Positions 23,390-38,395 of a DNA stretch of 64,000 nucleotides are shown piece by piece. The stretch comes from Bettongia penicillata ogilbyi (Eukaryota; Chordata; Mammalia; Diprotodontia; Potoroidae): assembly GCA_023548195.1 (NCBI GenBank), contig JAJHZJ010000009.1, forward strand, positions 6,594,215 through 6,658,214. Direction: 5' to 3'. The translations under genes were made by a program, and so were the position numbers. Below the pieces are notes generated by a model that ran no database searches, was not told the origin of the DNA, and was given only the letters and a program-made list of their open reading frames with translations. The stretch's first letter is position 1; every line of letters starts with the position of its first letter.

Positions 23390-23580
23390 TTTAATAGTAT
23401 ATTATTTTTTCTCAATTACATGTAAAGACAATTTTAACATTCATTTATTTTTAAATTTTGACTTCTGAATTTTCTTTCTTTTTCTCATCTCTACGCCTTC
23501 CTGAGATGGTAAACAATTTGGTATGGGTTATACGGATGCAGTCATTTGGTTAAGAGACTTATGCAATTTTAAAATATATG
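23390..23580 (-). repeat. L1 LINE 3' end fragment
   Basis: CTCAATTACATGTAAAGACA, TTTTGACTTCTGAATTTTC, GATGGTAAACAATTTGGTAT and GGGTTATACGGATGCAGTCA match the antisense order of L1 3' ends in this window. Confidence 0.7.
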
Positions 23581-24654
23581 TGGGTAACACCTGTTTGGAA
23601 AAAGAAGCTTTTTACTGTGATGAATCAAATTCTCTCTCTCTTTTTTTTTAAGTGGTCAGCAAACAAGCTCAGGGGAATCTTATATCCTTCATTAGTCAGT
23701 TCTGTGATTTAAAGATATATTATCTGATTTAGCATGTCATTTAAAAACTTTACCTTTTCTTTTCATATATTTTCATGGAGGAAGTTATTAATAAATGTAT
23801 GTGTTCTCAGAAAAATGTTTTATGGTAATGGGAAGTTAGGTATAGAGGTCAAAGGTTATTGATATTTTCTCTGTTGCCTTTTTTTCAGTAATAATTAGAT
23901 CCCTGATATTTCTATGTATTTGGTATCATTCCCTTTTTCAAATACTTTGAGAATTGATCCTCAGTGTCCTTGTAATTGTCACTTTTGGCATATACTTTAT
24001 TTTTCTAGTGTATCTATTCTTCTGGTCTTTCTAATTCTTCATGTGTTGTATCAGGAATTTGGCTGAGTCCAAATTTGATGTCTTCACTATTATCCTTTGT
24101 TAGAGAAATTTTGACAGATCTTTCCCATTTTTCTATTTGTTGTCTTTCCAGCTTTACTCCTGAGGTAATGTAAGGATGGGCCCGTTTCATTGGGACTCTT
24201 ATCCGACTTTATGTAGAAGTGCTTTTCCCTCCACTCCTTCATATTTTATGTGGTAATAATAATGATAATCTTCCACTATCTTTTTCAATAAGATTTTAAC
24301 AACTGCTTATTTCCTAGAAATGGCTAGAAAAAGATTCATCCCATCCTTTCTTTATTAACTACTTTTTTGTAAGGGGAGAGAAAAACAAAAACACAGTATA
24401 GTGGCTGCAGCAGACACTGTATTTGGCATTTTGCCCAAGTAATCCTTTACCTCATTTTTATATAGAAGATGTATTTTATTATTTCTTTCTTTGGGATAAT
24501 AATTGTTTTCTTCAATTACTCAGTTCAGCCAACTTTCAGTGATCTTACAACTTTTCATTGTTGGCTCTGTGTGTTGTCTGTGTGTCTCTTTCTTTGGTCC
24601 TTTGCGTTTCTGTATATCTTTAAATTTCTTTGCTGTATTATGTTACATTTCATG

Positions 24655-24925
24655 TAGCATAGTTTTTCCAGTCCTTATTCAATTGATGAATATTTTTTAT
24701 CTTTCTTTTTTTTTGCTACCACAAAGAGTGTTGGTCTTTCCTACAATTTAACAAATGAGTTTATATTCTAAGTTATTCTTGCTCTAAGCTGTTAATTCTT
24801 TCTGCTTATGCCAAAGGTCATGTGTTTTCTAGTAGAGGCTCTTTTGGTTTCTTCTTTGTGATAGTTGATTTACAGCAGTTAAATACCTACCACATTCTCA
24901 TCAAATGATTTTCTAGTCTGTATGA
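24655..24925 (-). repeat. Old L1 LINE fragment
   Basis: CCTTATTCAATTGATGAATA, TTTTTTGCTACCACAAAGAG and TTTACAGCAGTTAAATACC are in L1 antisense order. Diverged. Confidence 0.55.
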
Positions 24926-24999
24926 GCTTGTGATATGCAATTCCCTGTACTCTGTGATGTGCAGTTCCCTGCAGTCCAGCACAATTGGGACCTGAGGGG

Positions 25000-25170
25000 C
25001 AGCATGATTTATTAGAAACAACTCTGGAAATTAAGAGATGTGTTTAGTTCCTGGGTTTGGTACAAACTGGCTGGATGGCCTTCATCAGGGTGCATAGCGT
25101 ATCTTTACCTTTATTTTTTTCACCTGTAAAATGAGAGGGTTCCTCTCAACTCAAAAATTCTGATACAGAG
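25000..25170 (+). repeat. MIR-type SINE remnant
   Basis: ATGATTTATTAGAAACAACT, GTACAAACTGGCTGGATGGC and TCACCTGTAAAATGAGAGGG follow MIR order. Confidence 0.5.
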
Positions 25171-25384
25171 TCATTTTATCCTTCTTTTCTGGTTTCTCTA
25201 TTAAATATTTCTCCCTTGTGGAGAAGAAGGCCTTGGGCTTTTGTGTTATGGTATGTAACTCACAAGTGTTTTTTCATTTTCTCACTCAGTCTCGAAAACT
25301 GGAAAATGAAGATGTTTACTTGGAAAGTAGATTTTAATAGTCTTCCTTTTTTATAGCTGACATTTTTTCCTTTTCTACACCCAG

Positions 25385-25477
25385 ATATCCAGTCATGTGA
25401 AAGCTATTGATACCATATACCAATCAACAGACTTCTCTGGAATCCGTAACATCAGTTTCATGGTGAAACGAATAAGG
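25385..25477 (+). CDS. ADAM10: ADAM10 exon 7 (metalloprotease)
   Basis: Thirty-one codons between CCAG and GTAAGG, phase 0 at both ends, from [10 protein letters not shown] to [10 protein letters not shown]. This is early metalloprotease domain. NIS is a potential N-glycosylation sequon and is present in human ADAM10. One residue differs from human by eye (Ser for Thr in IYQSTDF). Confidence 0.96.
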
Positions 25478-25729
25478 GTAAGGAATTTTCCAAAAATTAC
25501 TGACTTTTTTTATTTTGAAAAGTAGTTTATCTGTGGGGCTGGAAAGAAATGATTAATTTTTTTTGAAGTTTACTTGATGATTTTGCATGAAATAGTTTTT
25601 AAGTCATTGGGAAATCTATCCTTCTGTGGTAAAAGATACAGTTTTAAAGAGCCAGTAGAAAGTGAATTCCTTGCAGGTAGTGACACTACAGTTTTGAGAA
25701 AACAGTGTGATCTTATTAATATAATATTA

Positions 25730-26060
25730 CAAAGAATCCTGGGTTTGGAGTTGGAGGATCTAGGTTCAGATCCTAGTTCTATCAACAATAAGGGGGTTGC
25801 CTTCTGATTCAGAAAGACCTAGGTTCAAGTTTCATCTCTTGACCCTTGATAAGTTATTTTACTCTCTCAGTGCCTTCATACCACTCAATTTTAAGAGTAA
25901 AAGTTGCAGAGATGGGGTCCATCTGTTTCACTGTACAGCAAATTCTTTATCTGGAATTTCCTACCTTGTTGAATTGCTGGTTTGGTCTCGTCTGACTCCT
26001 AGCAGCTAGGACAGTTCTTTAGCTGATTTTGTATCATAAATGCATAATAAATGTTTACTG
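25730..26060 (+). repeat. MIR-type SINE remnants
   Basis: Two partial heads in tandem: GGGTTTGGAGTTGGAGGATC-TAGGTTCAGATCC and GATTCAGAAAGACCTAGGTTC. They are followed by a tail-like part with AATAAATGTTTACTGAT at 26046. Confidence 0.5.
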
Positions 26061-26069
26061 ATTTGAATG

Positions 26070-27260
26070 GAATCTAAACTCTGTAGGAATGTAATTTATG
26101 CCGTGGATTGAGAAATTAGTTGTCTGTTTTCAGGGTATCACAATTAGAAAAAAACCCTAGCCGTTTTTCAGTTTCCGTAGGTGCTTTTCCTTGATACTTT
26201 CCCTTCTCAGTTCTTTTCCCTTAAGATTTTGCTAAAGTTTTACGCTGTTTTAGCCAGAATTAGAGTAAGCATTTTAATATGTAACTATAAGCTGTGTAAT
26301 TACTTAATTACTGGACAGATTGAGCCTGAGTACTTTAATATTGTAATAAAAAATGGAATGTTATAGATAGTCCTGACTTTTAAAAAACCCTAAATTTACG
26401 AACTAGACAAATTATATGATAGGATATTTGTTTCACAAAAGTGACCCTCAAGTCACTTTTTTTTAAACCAGAGAAATTTAACTTGTAGTTCATGAACTTA
26501 TTTAAAAAATATTTTTATAGTTGTATTTAAATATAATTAGTTTCCTTTGTTGTAATACTATATATATATATTTTGCTTTGTGAATTTGAAAATGTTCATC
26601 AGACTAGCAAAGGGACCTATAACACACAAAAGGCTAAAAAAAGACCCCTAGTTTAAATATTAAGTATGCTTTAAAGCATAATTTGTGGTATGAAAAGTTA
26701 ATTTATGCTTTTTCATGAGCAATCTAAATTAAAAAATCGAGTAAAACACTTGAGTTTCTTATAACAAGTATTGAGGAAAGATTATTTTATATTTAGACTA
26801 TGCAATTAGAAAAATACCTTATACTTTTATATATAATATTTTCCTGGCTTCTGTTAGTTTTTGCTTTTGTTGGTTCTGACTGTACATGGATGATATTTTT
26901 CTTGTTTTGACTACCCATGGAAAAATACCGAAAAAAATCACATGACAATGTCAAATGAAGTGTACATCTCTATTAGAGAAGTGAAATGACAAGAATTTAA
27001 AAATTGGACTACCCATATAATATTTAGTGAAATCTGATTAAATTGACGATGTTTTGTATTGTGAAGCAGTAGTCCTTGAATTTAAATCAGAAAAGTGTAT
27101 TTTGTATAGTTTTTTTGATGACTTTATTGCTTTTATCACATAGTGCCTGCTATGGATGATGTTTCCTGTATTGCTAATATGAGAAAATTGTTTAAAAAAT
27201 GTAATCAGACTATTAAAAATACCCTATATTCTGGGACAGGCATCCAAGGCAGAAATAGAT
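26070..27260. other. Intron 7 sequence, nothing recognised
   Basis: Very AT-rich, with no recognisable repeat or exon. Confidence 0.45.
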
Positions 27261-27274
27261 GAAAACTGATTTTT

Positions 27275-27689
<415 letters not shown>

Positions 27690-27699
27690 ACTGATTTTT

Positions 27700-28430
27700 G
27701 TAGATGAAGTTGTGAGGTAACACTGTATATAAGTGTAGGTGAAATCCTGTTTCCAGAAATGGCTTTTAGCTTATATATGCTACAGCTAATAGTCTTCTGT
27801 TAATCTATGCCCAAGTGTGTGTTCTTTGATGTCATTAATTAATGTTAAACAACTGTAGCAAATTATGTTTTAACATTTAATGAGTAAAGCAGAGCTTTTG
27901 CTATAGTATAACGCGAGTCAAAGCAGTTATATTGGATTCTGTGATTTAGGGCACGTCAGATTGCTATAGAGATGAATTAAATGGGCAGAGGTCACTTTAC
28001 CGTAAGCTCCATAGGGTTAGCAGTGGATGTACTCTGCTGATCATGGCTTAATATATGTTTATAAAGAATGAAGGACAGAGTCTAGCAGCTGGTATGGCTT
28101 TTATTCATACGGTGATCCATACAGTCAGTGAGTTATCAAAATACTGCATCAGAACAAGGCTCATCTTAGAGGGACCATGTTAGTTTTTTATTACTTTTTT
28201 TTTTAAGATTGATAAGGGTTTTGAATTTAGCCAGACTATATGACCTTGATACTTGAAGGATTTAACTTCTATCAGTGAGAACATTTCCGGCATTTGTAGA
28301 AATCACACTTCATCTGTGCTGTCTCATGACATAAATTCCTGTCTCTGTTTTTTTCTACAGAGAGTCTAACACGGGAGATCTTTTTCTGGGTCTTAATATT
28401 TTGTGGATATTAAAATAAAATTTGGACTAA
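27700..28430. other. Intron 7 sequence, unassigned
   Basis: No exon or clear repeat. AT-rich. Confidence 0.4.
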
Positions 28431-28439
28431 ACATTTTAT

Positions 28440-28990
28440 TTCTTGGCCAGTTCACTTTCTTTTCCAATTTTTTTCATAAATGATGTATTTTATCCTTCAG
28501 TGCAAGTTGTCTTTGGTAACATATCTCACCCTTTTTATACCCACTGAGAATGAGAGTTTCCAGTGTCCTTTGTTCACCTGCGTCTTTTATTCTTCAGAAA
28601 TCATTTGTTTCATGATTTCTTATGTGAGGGAATATTCCTTCACATTTTCTACTCAGCTCTGGTCTTTTCATTAGAAACATTTGAAAGTCCTTTATTCCAT
28701 TAAATGTCCATTTTGTTTTCCCTGAAGGATTATACTAAGCTTTTCAGGGTAAGTTATTCTTGGTTGTAAACCCGTTGTCTTTTGCCTTTTGGAACATTGT
28801 ATTCTAAGCTCTTTATAGCTTAAATTGGATTTCTTGATGGTTATTTGGCCAGGTATAATTTTTAACTTTTACCTGGAATTGATATATTGGAGCTTATCTA
28901 CCTTTCTAGTATCATTGTAACATAGGTTAAGCATCTCAAAAAACGGTGATGGTCATCATTTAAAAATTTTATCTCCTGATTTTTAAGTGT
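28440..28990 (-). repeat. Old L1/HAL1 ORF1 fragment
   Basis: Plus-strand CAGCTCTGGTCTTTTCATTA, GAAAGTCCTTTATTCCATTA, CTGAAGGATTATACTAAGCT and TTATTCTTGGTTGTAAACCC match the order of the ORF1 end of the HAL1 element (20155-20290). Broken in all frames. Confidence 0.7.
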
Positions 28991-29099
28991 CAACATAGTT
29001 ACATAGGTTTGGTTGAATTTATTTGAAATACATCTAGCATTTCCCCATCTTTATCTTTCTCTCACCTTTATCCTTCTCATTTTTTATCATGAGCTTTAT

Positions 29100-29780
29100 T
29101 GTAATTAGTTGATGGTCCAGAAGCACACAACTACTTTCAGATATAATTCCCAAGTCAGTAACCAGATCATATATGTAGAAGAGTATTTAGGTTGGCATGG
29201 CCTGCCCACATAGTATTATTTTTCAAGTGTTCACGATTTGCTAGGTAAGCATTGCTTTAGAAAAAACCTTTCTAGCTTATCTAGAGAGTAAAAAAAATAC
29301 CTTTGACTTTCATGTAACAATTAGAATAAAACCCAGTAAAAGAGTTACAGGCTAGTTCAAGACATGACGGAAGGTAGGAGGAACTAGAAGAAGCTTGTTG
29401 AATTTAGATTCTGACTATGTACTCATTCTCGGAGAAAATACTCTTGGTTAAGAGAGTGAAAGTGCATTGAAACTACAAGGAAAGTTTAAACTTCTCAAGC
29501 ATTCAGACAAAGAGGGCTCTGTTAGGATTAGAAAGTATTTGGGTGGCTATGTTAGTACTAAAAACTGAGAAAACTGGCTTCTCAACTGAATAAAGCCATG
29601 CTCAGTATTTATTAAACTTACCTATATTTTCTTATAGTACTTCTTACCGTATTTTCTTATAATTATGAGAAATTATAATTGTGAACAAATAATATTAGGT
29701 TTTATTAGTCAGTAATATTATCCAGAGCATTTTTGGGAGAGCTAGATTGCTGAGGCAGAAGCTAGAGTTTCTATAAATAA
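29100..29780. other. Intron 7 sequence, unassigned
   Basis: Nothing recognised. Confidence 0.4.
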
Positions 29781-29786
29781 GACAAA

Positions 29787-29800
29787 CCCCCCCCCCCCCC
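29787..29800. repeat. Poly(C) run, 14 bases
   Basis: Fourteen C in a row, rare in this AT-rich region. Its length may be unreliable from sequencing. Confidence 0.9.
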
Positions 29801-29975
29801 AATGCCTTTCTTGGAGGCAAGGAACTCTTGCATAGACAAATTTGGATAAGTATTTTAAAAGTGGTTCTGTTTGCTTATACAAAACCAGTGACAAAGTCTT
29901 AACTCAGCCTCAAAAGATGCTAAATTTCAACTACTGTGGACACTCTACCACCAATATCAATGAATACTTTAGTAG

Positions 29976-30192
29976 AGAGGTGTCAAATACACGACCTGTG
30001 GACTGTATGCAGTCTACAGCACTCCTCTGCGTTGTGTAGCAGGAGCCATAACTGAGAAATATTTGATAAAATAAAGAAAATTACAATAAAACATACATAA
30101 TATTAATAATATGGTTTTCTCAGTTGGCATGAAGCCCAAAGAAATCCTTATATACTGGTTAAAACCCTCTGTTTCTGAACTTGGTACCACCA
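29976..30192. mobile_element. hAT-like MITE
   Basis: Starts AGAGGTGTCAAATAC, then CGACCTGTGGACTG, ACAATAAAACATACATAA, ATGGTTTTCTCAGTTGGCAT, and ends TTGGTACCACCAG. The ends are imperfect inverted copies of the GTGTCAAAC type. TTTAGTAG and TCTAGTAA flank it (8 bp, two mismatches). It is related in reverse to 43419-43625. Confidence 0.6.
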
Positions 30193-30384
30193 GTCTAGTA
30201 AACATATTTTCATGGGTTGCTGTCTAAAAAAAGCCATCACCTGATGTCCTGTATTTTGGTTATATTTCTCTCCAAAACTAGCTAGAGCAACCTTGGATTT
30301 AAAGCCCTTCTCCCTTTGTCAAATAGGCTATTCTCATACAGTCTTTAAAAACTAGATTCGCTTCTATGTCATCCTGTGGCATCA

Positions 30385-30595
30385 AGGTCATAGCTTCATC
30401 GGATCGTGAATTTAGGACTAGAGGAGACCTTAGTGGCCATCTGTTTCAACCTCTTCGTTTTACAGGTGAGGAAGCTGTCCCAGAGAATTTGAGTGATTTG
30501 TCTGGTCACACAGGTAATAAGTTACATTTGAGCCCAGCTCCTCCTGACTCCAGATCTGTTGATGTTTTTCTACTGTATCACACTAAAATCAGTTG
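30385..30595 (+). repeat. Old SINE-type repeat
   Basis: GATCGTGAATTTAGGACTAG, TAGTGGCCATCTGTTTCAAC, ACAGGTGAGGAAGCTGTCC, GATTTGTCTGGTCACACAGG and CCTCCTGACTCCAGATC: the same family as 15784. It ends 50 bases before exon 8. Confidence 0.7.
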
Positions 30596-30646
30596 AGAAA
30601 CTTAACAGGACTGCAGTTTTAATTGTTTATTTATTTTCATATTTAG

Positions 30647-30830
30647 ATAAACACAACTGCTGATGAGAAGGACTCAACAAATCCTTTCCGCTTTCCGAAT
30701 ATTGGTGTGGAGAAGTTCCTGGAATTGAACTCTGAACAAAATCACGATGACTATTGTTTGGCCTATGTCTTCACAGATCGAGACTTTGATGATGGCGTTT
30801 TAGGTCTGGCTTGGGTTGGAGCACCTTCAG
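30647..30830 (+). CDS. ADAM10: ADAM10 exon 8 (metalloprotease)
   Basis: The exon follows ATATTTAG, precedes GTAGCT and ends in phase 1. It reads from [14 protein letters not shown] through [11 protein letters not shown] and ends [14 protein letters not shown] plus one base. INT is another N-glycosylation sequon. One residue differs from human by eye (Ser for Pro after EKD). The donor GTAGCT is weaker than the other donors of this gene. Confidence 0.96.
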
Positions 30831-31079
30831 GTAGCTTACCTATCTATGTCTTTGATTTTTAAAATTTAATTTGGTTAATATGGATTAGGCAGTATTCATA
30901 AACTTGGTGTAAGTTAAATTAGTAAAAAAAAAATTGTTTCACAATTATTTCCACAGTACAGATGGTTAGTTGTATTGCTTTCCATTTGTTTGTTGGTAAT
31001 GCCCTCCCCGTACTCTCAAATCTAATAATGTTTATTTTGAATAATTTTTATTTATTTATCATGAACATAGTGTTTTCCT

Positions 31080-31210
31080 TCTCTGTCTGCCTTCATCCTG
31101 ACAAATAAAATACAGTTCTTTGAGAGACATCTCACTTTCATATTTGCATTTTGTATTTGCCTCGCACATAGTAAGCATTTAGTGTAAGTACTTGCTCATC
31201 AGTCAGTTAA
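31080..31210 (+). repeat. L2/MIR tail remnant
   Basis: TTTGCCTCGCACATAGTAAG and the preceding ATTTGTATTT resemble an L2/MIR end. Weak. Confidence 0.4.
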
Positions 31211-31319
31211 TTGAATGTACATTTATTATTATTATTATTTAAATGATTTTGTATTTGCTCTAGAACAACCTTAGAACTGGAAGAGAACTTGAATAGTATT
31301 TAGTGCCTTCTGTGTGAAT

Positions 31320-31930
31320 AATCTAAGCTCTTTTTTTCCTCTTTATTAGTTAATAAATATTTATTTTCTGTATCACTTCGTAGATGTCCCCAGTTTTGTT
31401 TAAAACTAGTCATTTCTTATCTGCCTTAAAAAGTATTATTATAAACATTTTTTGCTTTCAAAGTTTAATTTTCTGCTATGAATATTTTGGGTTTTCTCTT
31501 TTTGACCTCCTTGGAAGTAGAATATGTACCTAACCAATATACTCTTCTGGATCAAAGGGTACGAACATTTTAGGCACTTTTTAATAGCGTAATTCCAAAT
31601 TACTTTTCTGAATGGTGTTTGTCTAGCTCCTCTGTTAAAGACTGTTCTGTATCTCCATGTCATCTGATTTGTGGGATCTGAGGTGATAGCTCAGAATTGT
31701 TTTGCATTTTTTATTAATGCTTTCTCAGTCTTTTCATAGGGTTGATAGTTTGCAGTTCTTTTGAGAGCTGTTTGTTCCTATCCTTTGGTCACTTAAACGT
31801 TGGTGAGCGGCTCTTGATCTTAGGTTAGATGTATGTTAATTTCCTGTCAGTTTTGGTTATCTGATGATGTTGATGATTCTTCCAATCAGGCACGTTTAGT
31901 TTTACTAATTCTGGCTAAAGATTTTCAATG
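31320..31930 (-). repeat. Old L1 LINE fragment
   Basis: GGATCAAAGGGTACGAACAT, CAAATTACTTTTCTGAATGG, GATAGCTCAGAATTGTTTTG and CCTATCCTTTGGTCACTTAA match the antisense L1 order (compare 13840-14140) at low identity. Confidence 0.6.
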
Positions 31931-31939
31931 AAATATTAC

Positions 31940-33570
31940 TGAAAATCGATCTTTTTGTTAATTGGAGTATTATTTTTAAAGTTTTCCCTTTTGATAGTTT
32001 TTAGCATTTACTTTTGAGAAGGAGGTTGGTGGGTAACATGAATTTATAATGTCACAGTTGTGTAATTTCTTCCAGCTTCATTGAGAAATACATGAATAGG
32101 ATTAAATGAGGTTTGACAAGGGCTGAGGGTGATAGGATACGGGGTTGAGGTTTTTAGGAGTAAAGGATAGTATGTAGTTAAAGTAACTGGCTGTGGGGTG
32201 GAGATTGGATAGGGAGAAAAGTGAAGTTATCAGGGTAATACTCTGAGAAATACTGAGTGGCGGAGGGATTAAAGGTCTCAGAGGCAAAAATAGATTTAGG
32301 AGGGCTGAGGTGTAGGGAAGAGATTGAATGAAAGGAAGTTGTCTTCAGATAGAAGAATGTTATAGTTTTTGATTAAAGAAAATGGAGCACTTGTACGGCT
32401 GACTCACAGTGAAGGACTAAGGTCATGGATTATAAGGATAATAGCATAAACCTTTCGTTCATCAAAAAAACTCCCAAAAACCATTCTTTGCCTGTCTCTG
32501 TCTGTCTTGTCTCTCCCCCTCCTTCCCCCTTCCTTTTCACTCTCCCTCCCTCCTTCTTGCCCTCTTCCTTACTTCAAGTTCCAATTTCACTTGAGGCAAG
32601 ACATATCTTTTCAAGGTTAGTAGAAATATATCAAGAAATCTGAGAAGACACTGAAAACTGAAGTTTGAAATTAAAAAATGAAATTCTGAAACTGGACAAG
32701 ACTTGAGGAATAAGTACGGCAAAAGCAGGGGAACCAAAAGAGCATTCTGCTATTTGACCTTAACTGGGTGTTGTAGGTCTCTGAAACGGAGCATAAGAAT
32801 ACTAGATCCGTTGCTTATCTAAACTTTGTAATGCTTCTAGTACCTCATGCAATTCCATGTATAATGAGCACCTCACAAATATCTGTTAAATAAATGCCTA
32901 TGCAATTTTCTTGAGACCTTGTCATATATTAATGGGTGATTTCTTTCATTACCAGGGCCTTTGTAACGTTATGCTCTGATTTCTGAGATTCTAGTAGCTC
33001 TGCTCAACTTAGTAGCTTTCATTTTCTTTAACTGATTCATTGATAAAAGTGATAAAATAGGTATAACTTATGGGGGTTGCTGCTTGCTAATTCTCCGTTG
33101 ATTCTAAGTCATTGGTATAAATAGCTAGGTGGTTATGGGGAGACTTTTGTTGGAAACCTTTCAATCTATGTATCTTAGAATTGTAGTTTGAATTTATATA
33201 ATAAGGTTGAGAGGGGGTTCACTTGGGTGTTGTGTGCTTGGTAATTTATCTAGACAGGTATCCTGGAGGAGGAGCTTTTTAATCAGTCCCTGAAATCTTC
33301 AGTGAAACATAGTGGAATTATGTCAATAGAAGACCACAGTCTGTAGATTAGTTACACATGCATGATGAGAACAAACGAGTAATGTAATTGTTAGCACATC
33401 AAAAAGATATTCATGGAAACTAAGATATTTTGAGTTATCATTGTTTATTTTTGTTTCCTAAGACTAAGTGTTCTTTAATATTCATTCATATACTAAGGTA
33501 GAGGATAGGAAGTACCAGTTAGGTTATATAGCTGAGAAAAGAGAAACTATTTTATTGATTTGTTGATCAT
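31940..33570. other. Intron 8 sequence, mostly unassigned
   Basis: A CT-rich simple stretch lies at 32495-32575. No exon or named repeat seen in the rest. Confidence 0.4.
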
Positions 33571-35072
33571 GGGTAGCTATCACTGTCTTGTTGCAGCAGA
33601 GAACCTTACATAGCTCAATAAGTTGCTTTCCCATGCAGGGTTACTCAGAACAGGCAGATCAGAGTGGAGAATATCCACTGGAGAAGGAAATGGTAAACCA
33701 CTCTGGTGTCTTTGCCAAGAAACCTAATGGACAATATTAAAATCAGATAAAAGATACGACACTGAAGATGAGACCCTCAGGTTGGAAGGTGTCCAACATG
33801 CTAGAATAGAAGAGTGGAGGACACCTACAGATCACTGCAGTGTTAATGAAGTGGCTAGGCCAATGGCAAAAGGAAGCTTAGCTGGGATATTGTCTAGTGA
33901 TGAAAGTCCAATGCTGTGAAGATCAATATTGCATGGGAACTGGGAATAGTGTAAGATCTATGAACCAAGGTTAAGCTGAATGTGGTCAAACAGGAGATGG
34001 ATGGTCAGACAGGACATGGAAAGATTAAACATCAACATCTTGGGTGTTAGTAAATTTAAATGTATGGAAATCGATCATTACATATACTCATGTGGGCAAG
34101 AATCCCTTAGAAGAAATGGAGTAGTCCTCATAGTCAATAAAAGGGAAAAGTAGTACTGAAGTGTGATCTCAAAGATGACAAAATGATACCTGTTTGCATC
34201 TGAGGCAAACCATTCAACATCACAGTAAAACAAGCTTGTTCCAACTACTGATGGCGAAAAGTCCAAAACTGATTAGTTCTCTGAAGACTTATAACAACTC
34301 AGAAATAACACCAAAAAAAAGATGTCACATTCATCATTAGGGGATTGCAATGCTAAAGTAGTAAATCAAAAGATAATTGGAATAACAGACAAGTTTGGCT
34401 TCAGAGACAAAATGAAGCAGGCAGAGAGTAATAGTGTTTTGTCAAGATAACTCACTGGTCATAGCAAACCCTTTATATTGCCTGAAGGCAGTCTAAAAAG
34501 CAGCTCTATATGTGGACATCACTGAATGGTCAATATTGAAATCATTGATTATATACTTTGCAGCAAAAAAATGGAGATGCTCTATATAGGCAAGACCTGG
34601 AGCTGACTATGGCGCACATCGTGAGATTTTTATTGGAAAATTCAGATTAAAATGAAGAAAGTATGGAAAACCATCAAACTGTATGTATATGACCTAAATA
34701 ACATCCCTTATAAATATGAAGTACAAGTGATGAATGGACTTAAGGGGATTAGATCTGCTAGGTAAGAGTGCCTGAAGAACTATGCACCAGTGTTTACAAC
34801 ATTGTATTGGAGGCAGCAACAAAAAAAATTTCAAAGAAAAATAAGAGCAATAAAGCAAAATGGCTGTGATGAAACTTTACAGACAGCTGAGGAAAGAAGG
34901 AAAGTGAAAGGTAAAAGAGAAGAAGAAAGATGTACCCAACTGAAGACAGAATTCTAGAAAATAGCTAGAAGAGATAAAGAAGGTTTTCTTAAATGAACGG
35001 TTCAGGAAAATAGAAGAAAACAGTAGAATGAGAAAGACTAGAGATCTCTTCAAGAATAGAGATTTCTTCAAG

Positions 35073-36120
<1,048 letters not shown>

Positions 36121-37699
36121 AAAATTAGAGATGTCAGGGGAACATTTCATGTAAAAATGGTAGAGACTTGAGATTAAGAGGTAGCAAAAATGCATTGTTG
36201 AACTATATAAGAAAGATCTTCACATAATCACAATGATGTGGTTATTGACCTACACCTAGACATTCTGGAGTGTCTGTGAAGTCAAGTAGAACTTAGGAAA
36301 CATTGCAAACAGTAAGGTTAATGGAGGTGACAGTTCCAGCTAAGCTCTCCAAAGTCCTAAAAGCTAATACTGTTGAAGTGCTGCATTCAGTATGCCAGCA
36401 GCTTTGGAAAAACTGAACAGTGGCCACTGGGTTACAAAATATCAGTTTATGTCCCAGTCCCAAAAGAAAGGCAGTGCCAAAGAATGCTCTTCAGCAAGTA
36501 GTTGCACTCATCTCAGACACCAGCAAGATTATGCTTAAGCTTCTGTAAGCTAGGCTTTAGCAATATGTGAGCTGAGAATGAACAAAAAGGCGGATTGGTT
36601 TTCAAAGGAGAAGGAACTAGAGACCAAATTGCTACCTTTTACTGAATTATGGAAAATGCAAGGGAGTTCCTGAAAAACATCTTCTTCTGTTTCATTGACT
36701 ACACTAAAGCCTTAGACTGTGTGGATCACAACAAAATGTGACAAGTTCTCAAACAGATGGGAGTAGCACATGATCTTGTCTTCTGAAGAACCTACATGTG
36801 GGTCAGAAGATAATAGAACCGAATATGGATGGACCAACTGATGGATCTAAGATTGGAAAACGTATATGACAAGGCTATGTGTTGTCACCTTATTTAGATA
36901 TGCAGAGTACATTATGTGATTGTATAATAGAATGTATGCAGTACTATGTTACAATATCCTGGCTAGACAAATAAAATCTGGAATTAAGGTTGCCAGGAGA
37001 AATTAGATATGCACATGATACCACTCTGACAGCACAAGCTAAAAAGTGATGAGTGTGAAAGAGGAAGCCTGAAGCTTAGTAACATCAAAAACTCTTAAGA
37101 CTTTGGCAGCTGATCCCATCACTTCCAGCAAATAGAGGGAGAAGAAATGGAAGCAGTGAAGTGCGGCTAGTAACTACTGAAATTAAAAGACACACGCTCC
37201 TTGAAAGGAAAGCTGTGGCAAATCTGGACAGCTTACTAAAGAGCAGAGACATCACCTTGCTGATGGAGTTTTGTATAGTCAAAACTGTGGTTTTAAATTA
37301 GTAATACATGGCTGTGAGAAAAGCTGAGTGCCACACAATTGATGCTTTTCAACTGTTCTGGAGAATACTTTTGAAAGTTCCTTGGACAGCAAGGAGATCA
37401 AATCAAACAATTCTTAAATCAGTTTAAACTATTCATTGGAGGGATTTAAATGCTGAAGCTGAGACTTAAATATTTTGACTACAAAATGAAAACACAGACT
37501 CATTGGAAAAGACCCTGATGTTGGGAAAGATTGAAGGCAAAAAAGGAAGGGGACAACAGAATGAGATGGACAGTGTCATGAAAATATTGAACATGAGCTT
37601 ATCCAGAGTCTGGGAGATGGTGGAGGGTAGAAAGACTGGGATGGTCCATGGAATTGTGAAGAGTTGGACATGACTGAACAGTGGTAGTTTAATGTACTT

Positions 37700-38395
37700 T
37701 CTTCTAGTACATACATATGTGTCTGTATATGTGTATGTTTGTATGTAACCCCTTTCTTACCTTGTCAGTGCAAAAGGAAATAATTTTGTGGTTGAAACTT
37801 TGATGAGCAGCATATTTCTGATCTAGGTAGTACTATAGATTTATCTTGTATTCTTTTAATTCTTTCTGACATTTTCCCTCATGCAGGACTAGTTCAGTAA
37901 CTGTATTTTACTACAGAGTCAAAACAAATTTAATACTGCTGTTTTTTGCATTCCCACTTCCCCCATCCCATCATGATGTGAAGATCCTTCCTTCCATCCT
38001 TCCTTCCTCCCTCCCTTCCTTCCTTCGTGCTGGTATTACTTAAAAATCATTTATTACTAAATTGTCTTTGGTGCAAGATTAGGATGCATGGAATATTTGT
38101 GAATATACGTTAAAGTGGAATGCTGACAGTGGGGGTGTTCTGAGAATCCTAGGCTCACAATGTATGAGATAAATCATATCCATCTGCCACTGGTGAATAT
38201 ATTGCTGCTCTGTTTACCTTTTAAGCAGCATGATTAGCAAAAAATTATATTATGTGATGAAAGATTATAAACCCAATTTTTGGTTAGGGGAGGGACAGGA
38301 GAGAAGAGCAAGGTGCGATGATTATATGGTGAAGTACAGTAATCTTAACTCAATTCAGCAAGTGTTTACTGACCACCTAACATGTACAAAACAAC
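37700..38395. other. Intron 8 sequence with (CCTT)n run
   Basis: CCTT-rich simple repeat at 37988-38025. Otherwise nothing recognised. Confidence 0.5.

Noticed and set aside
32495..32575. CT-rich block as a regulatory element
   Set aside because: Simple low-complexity sequence with no other support.
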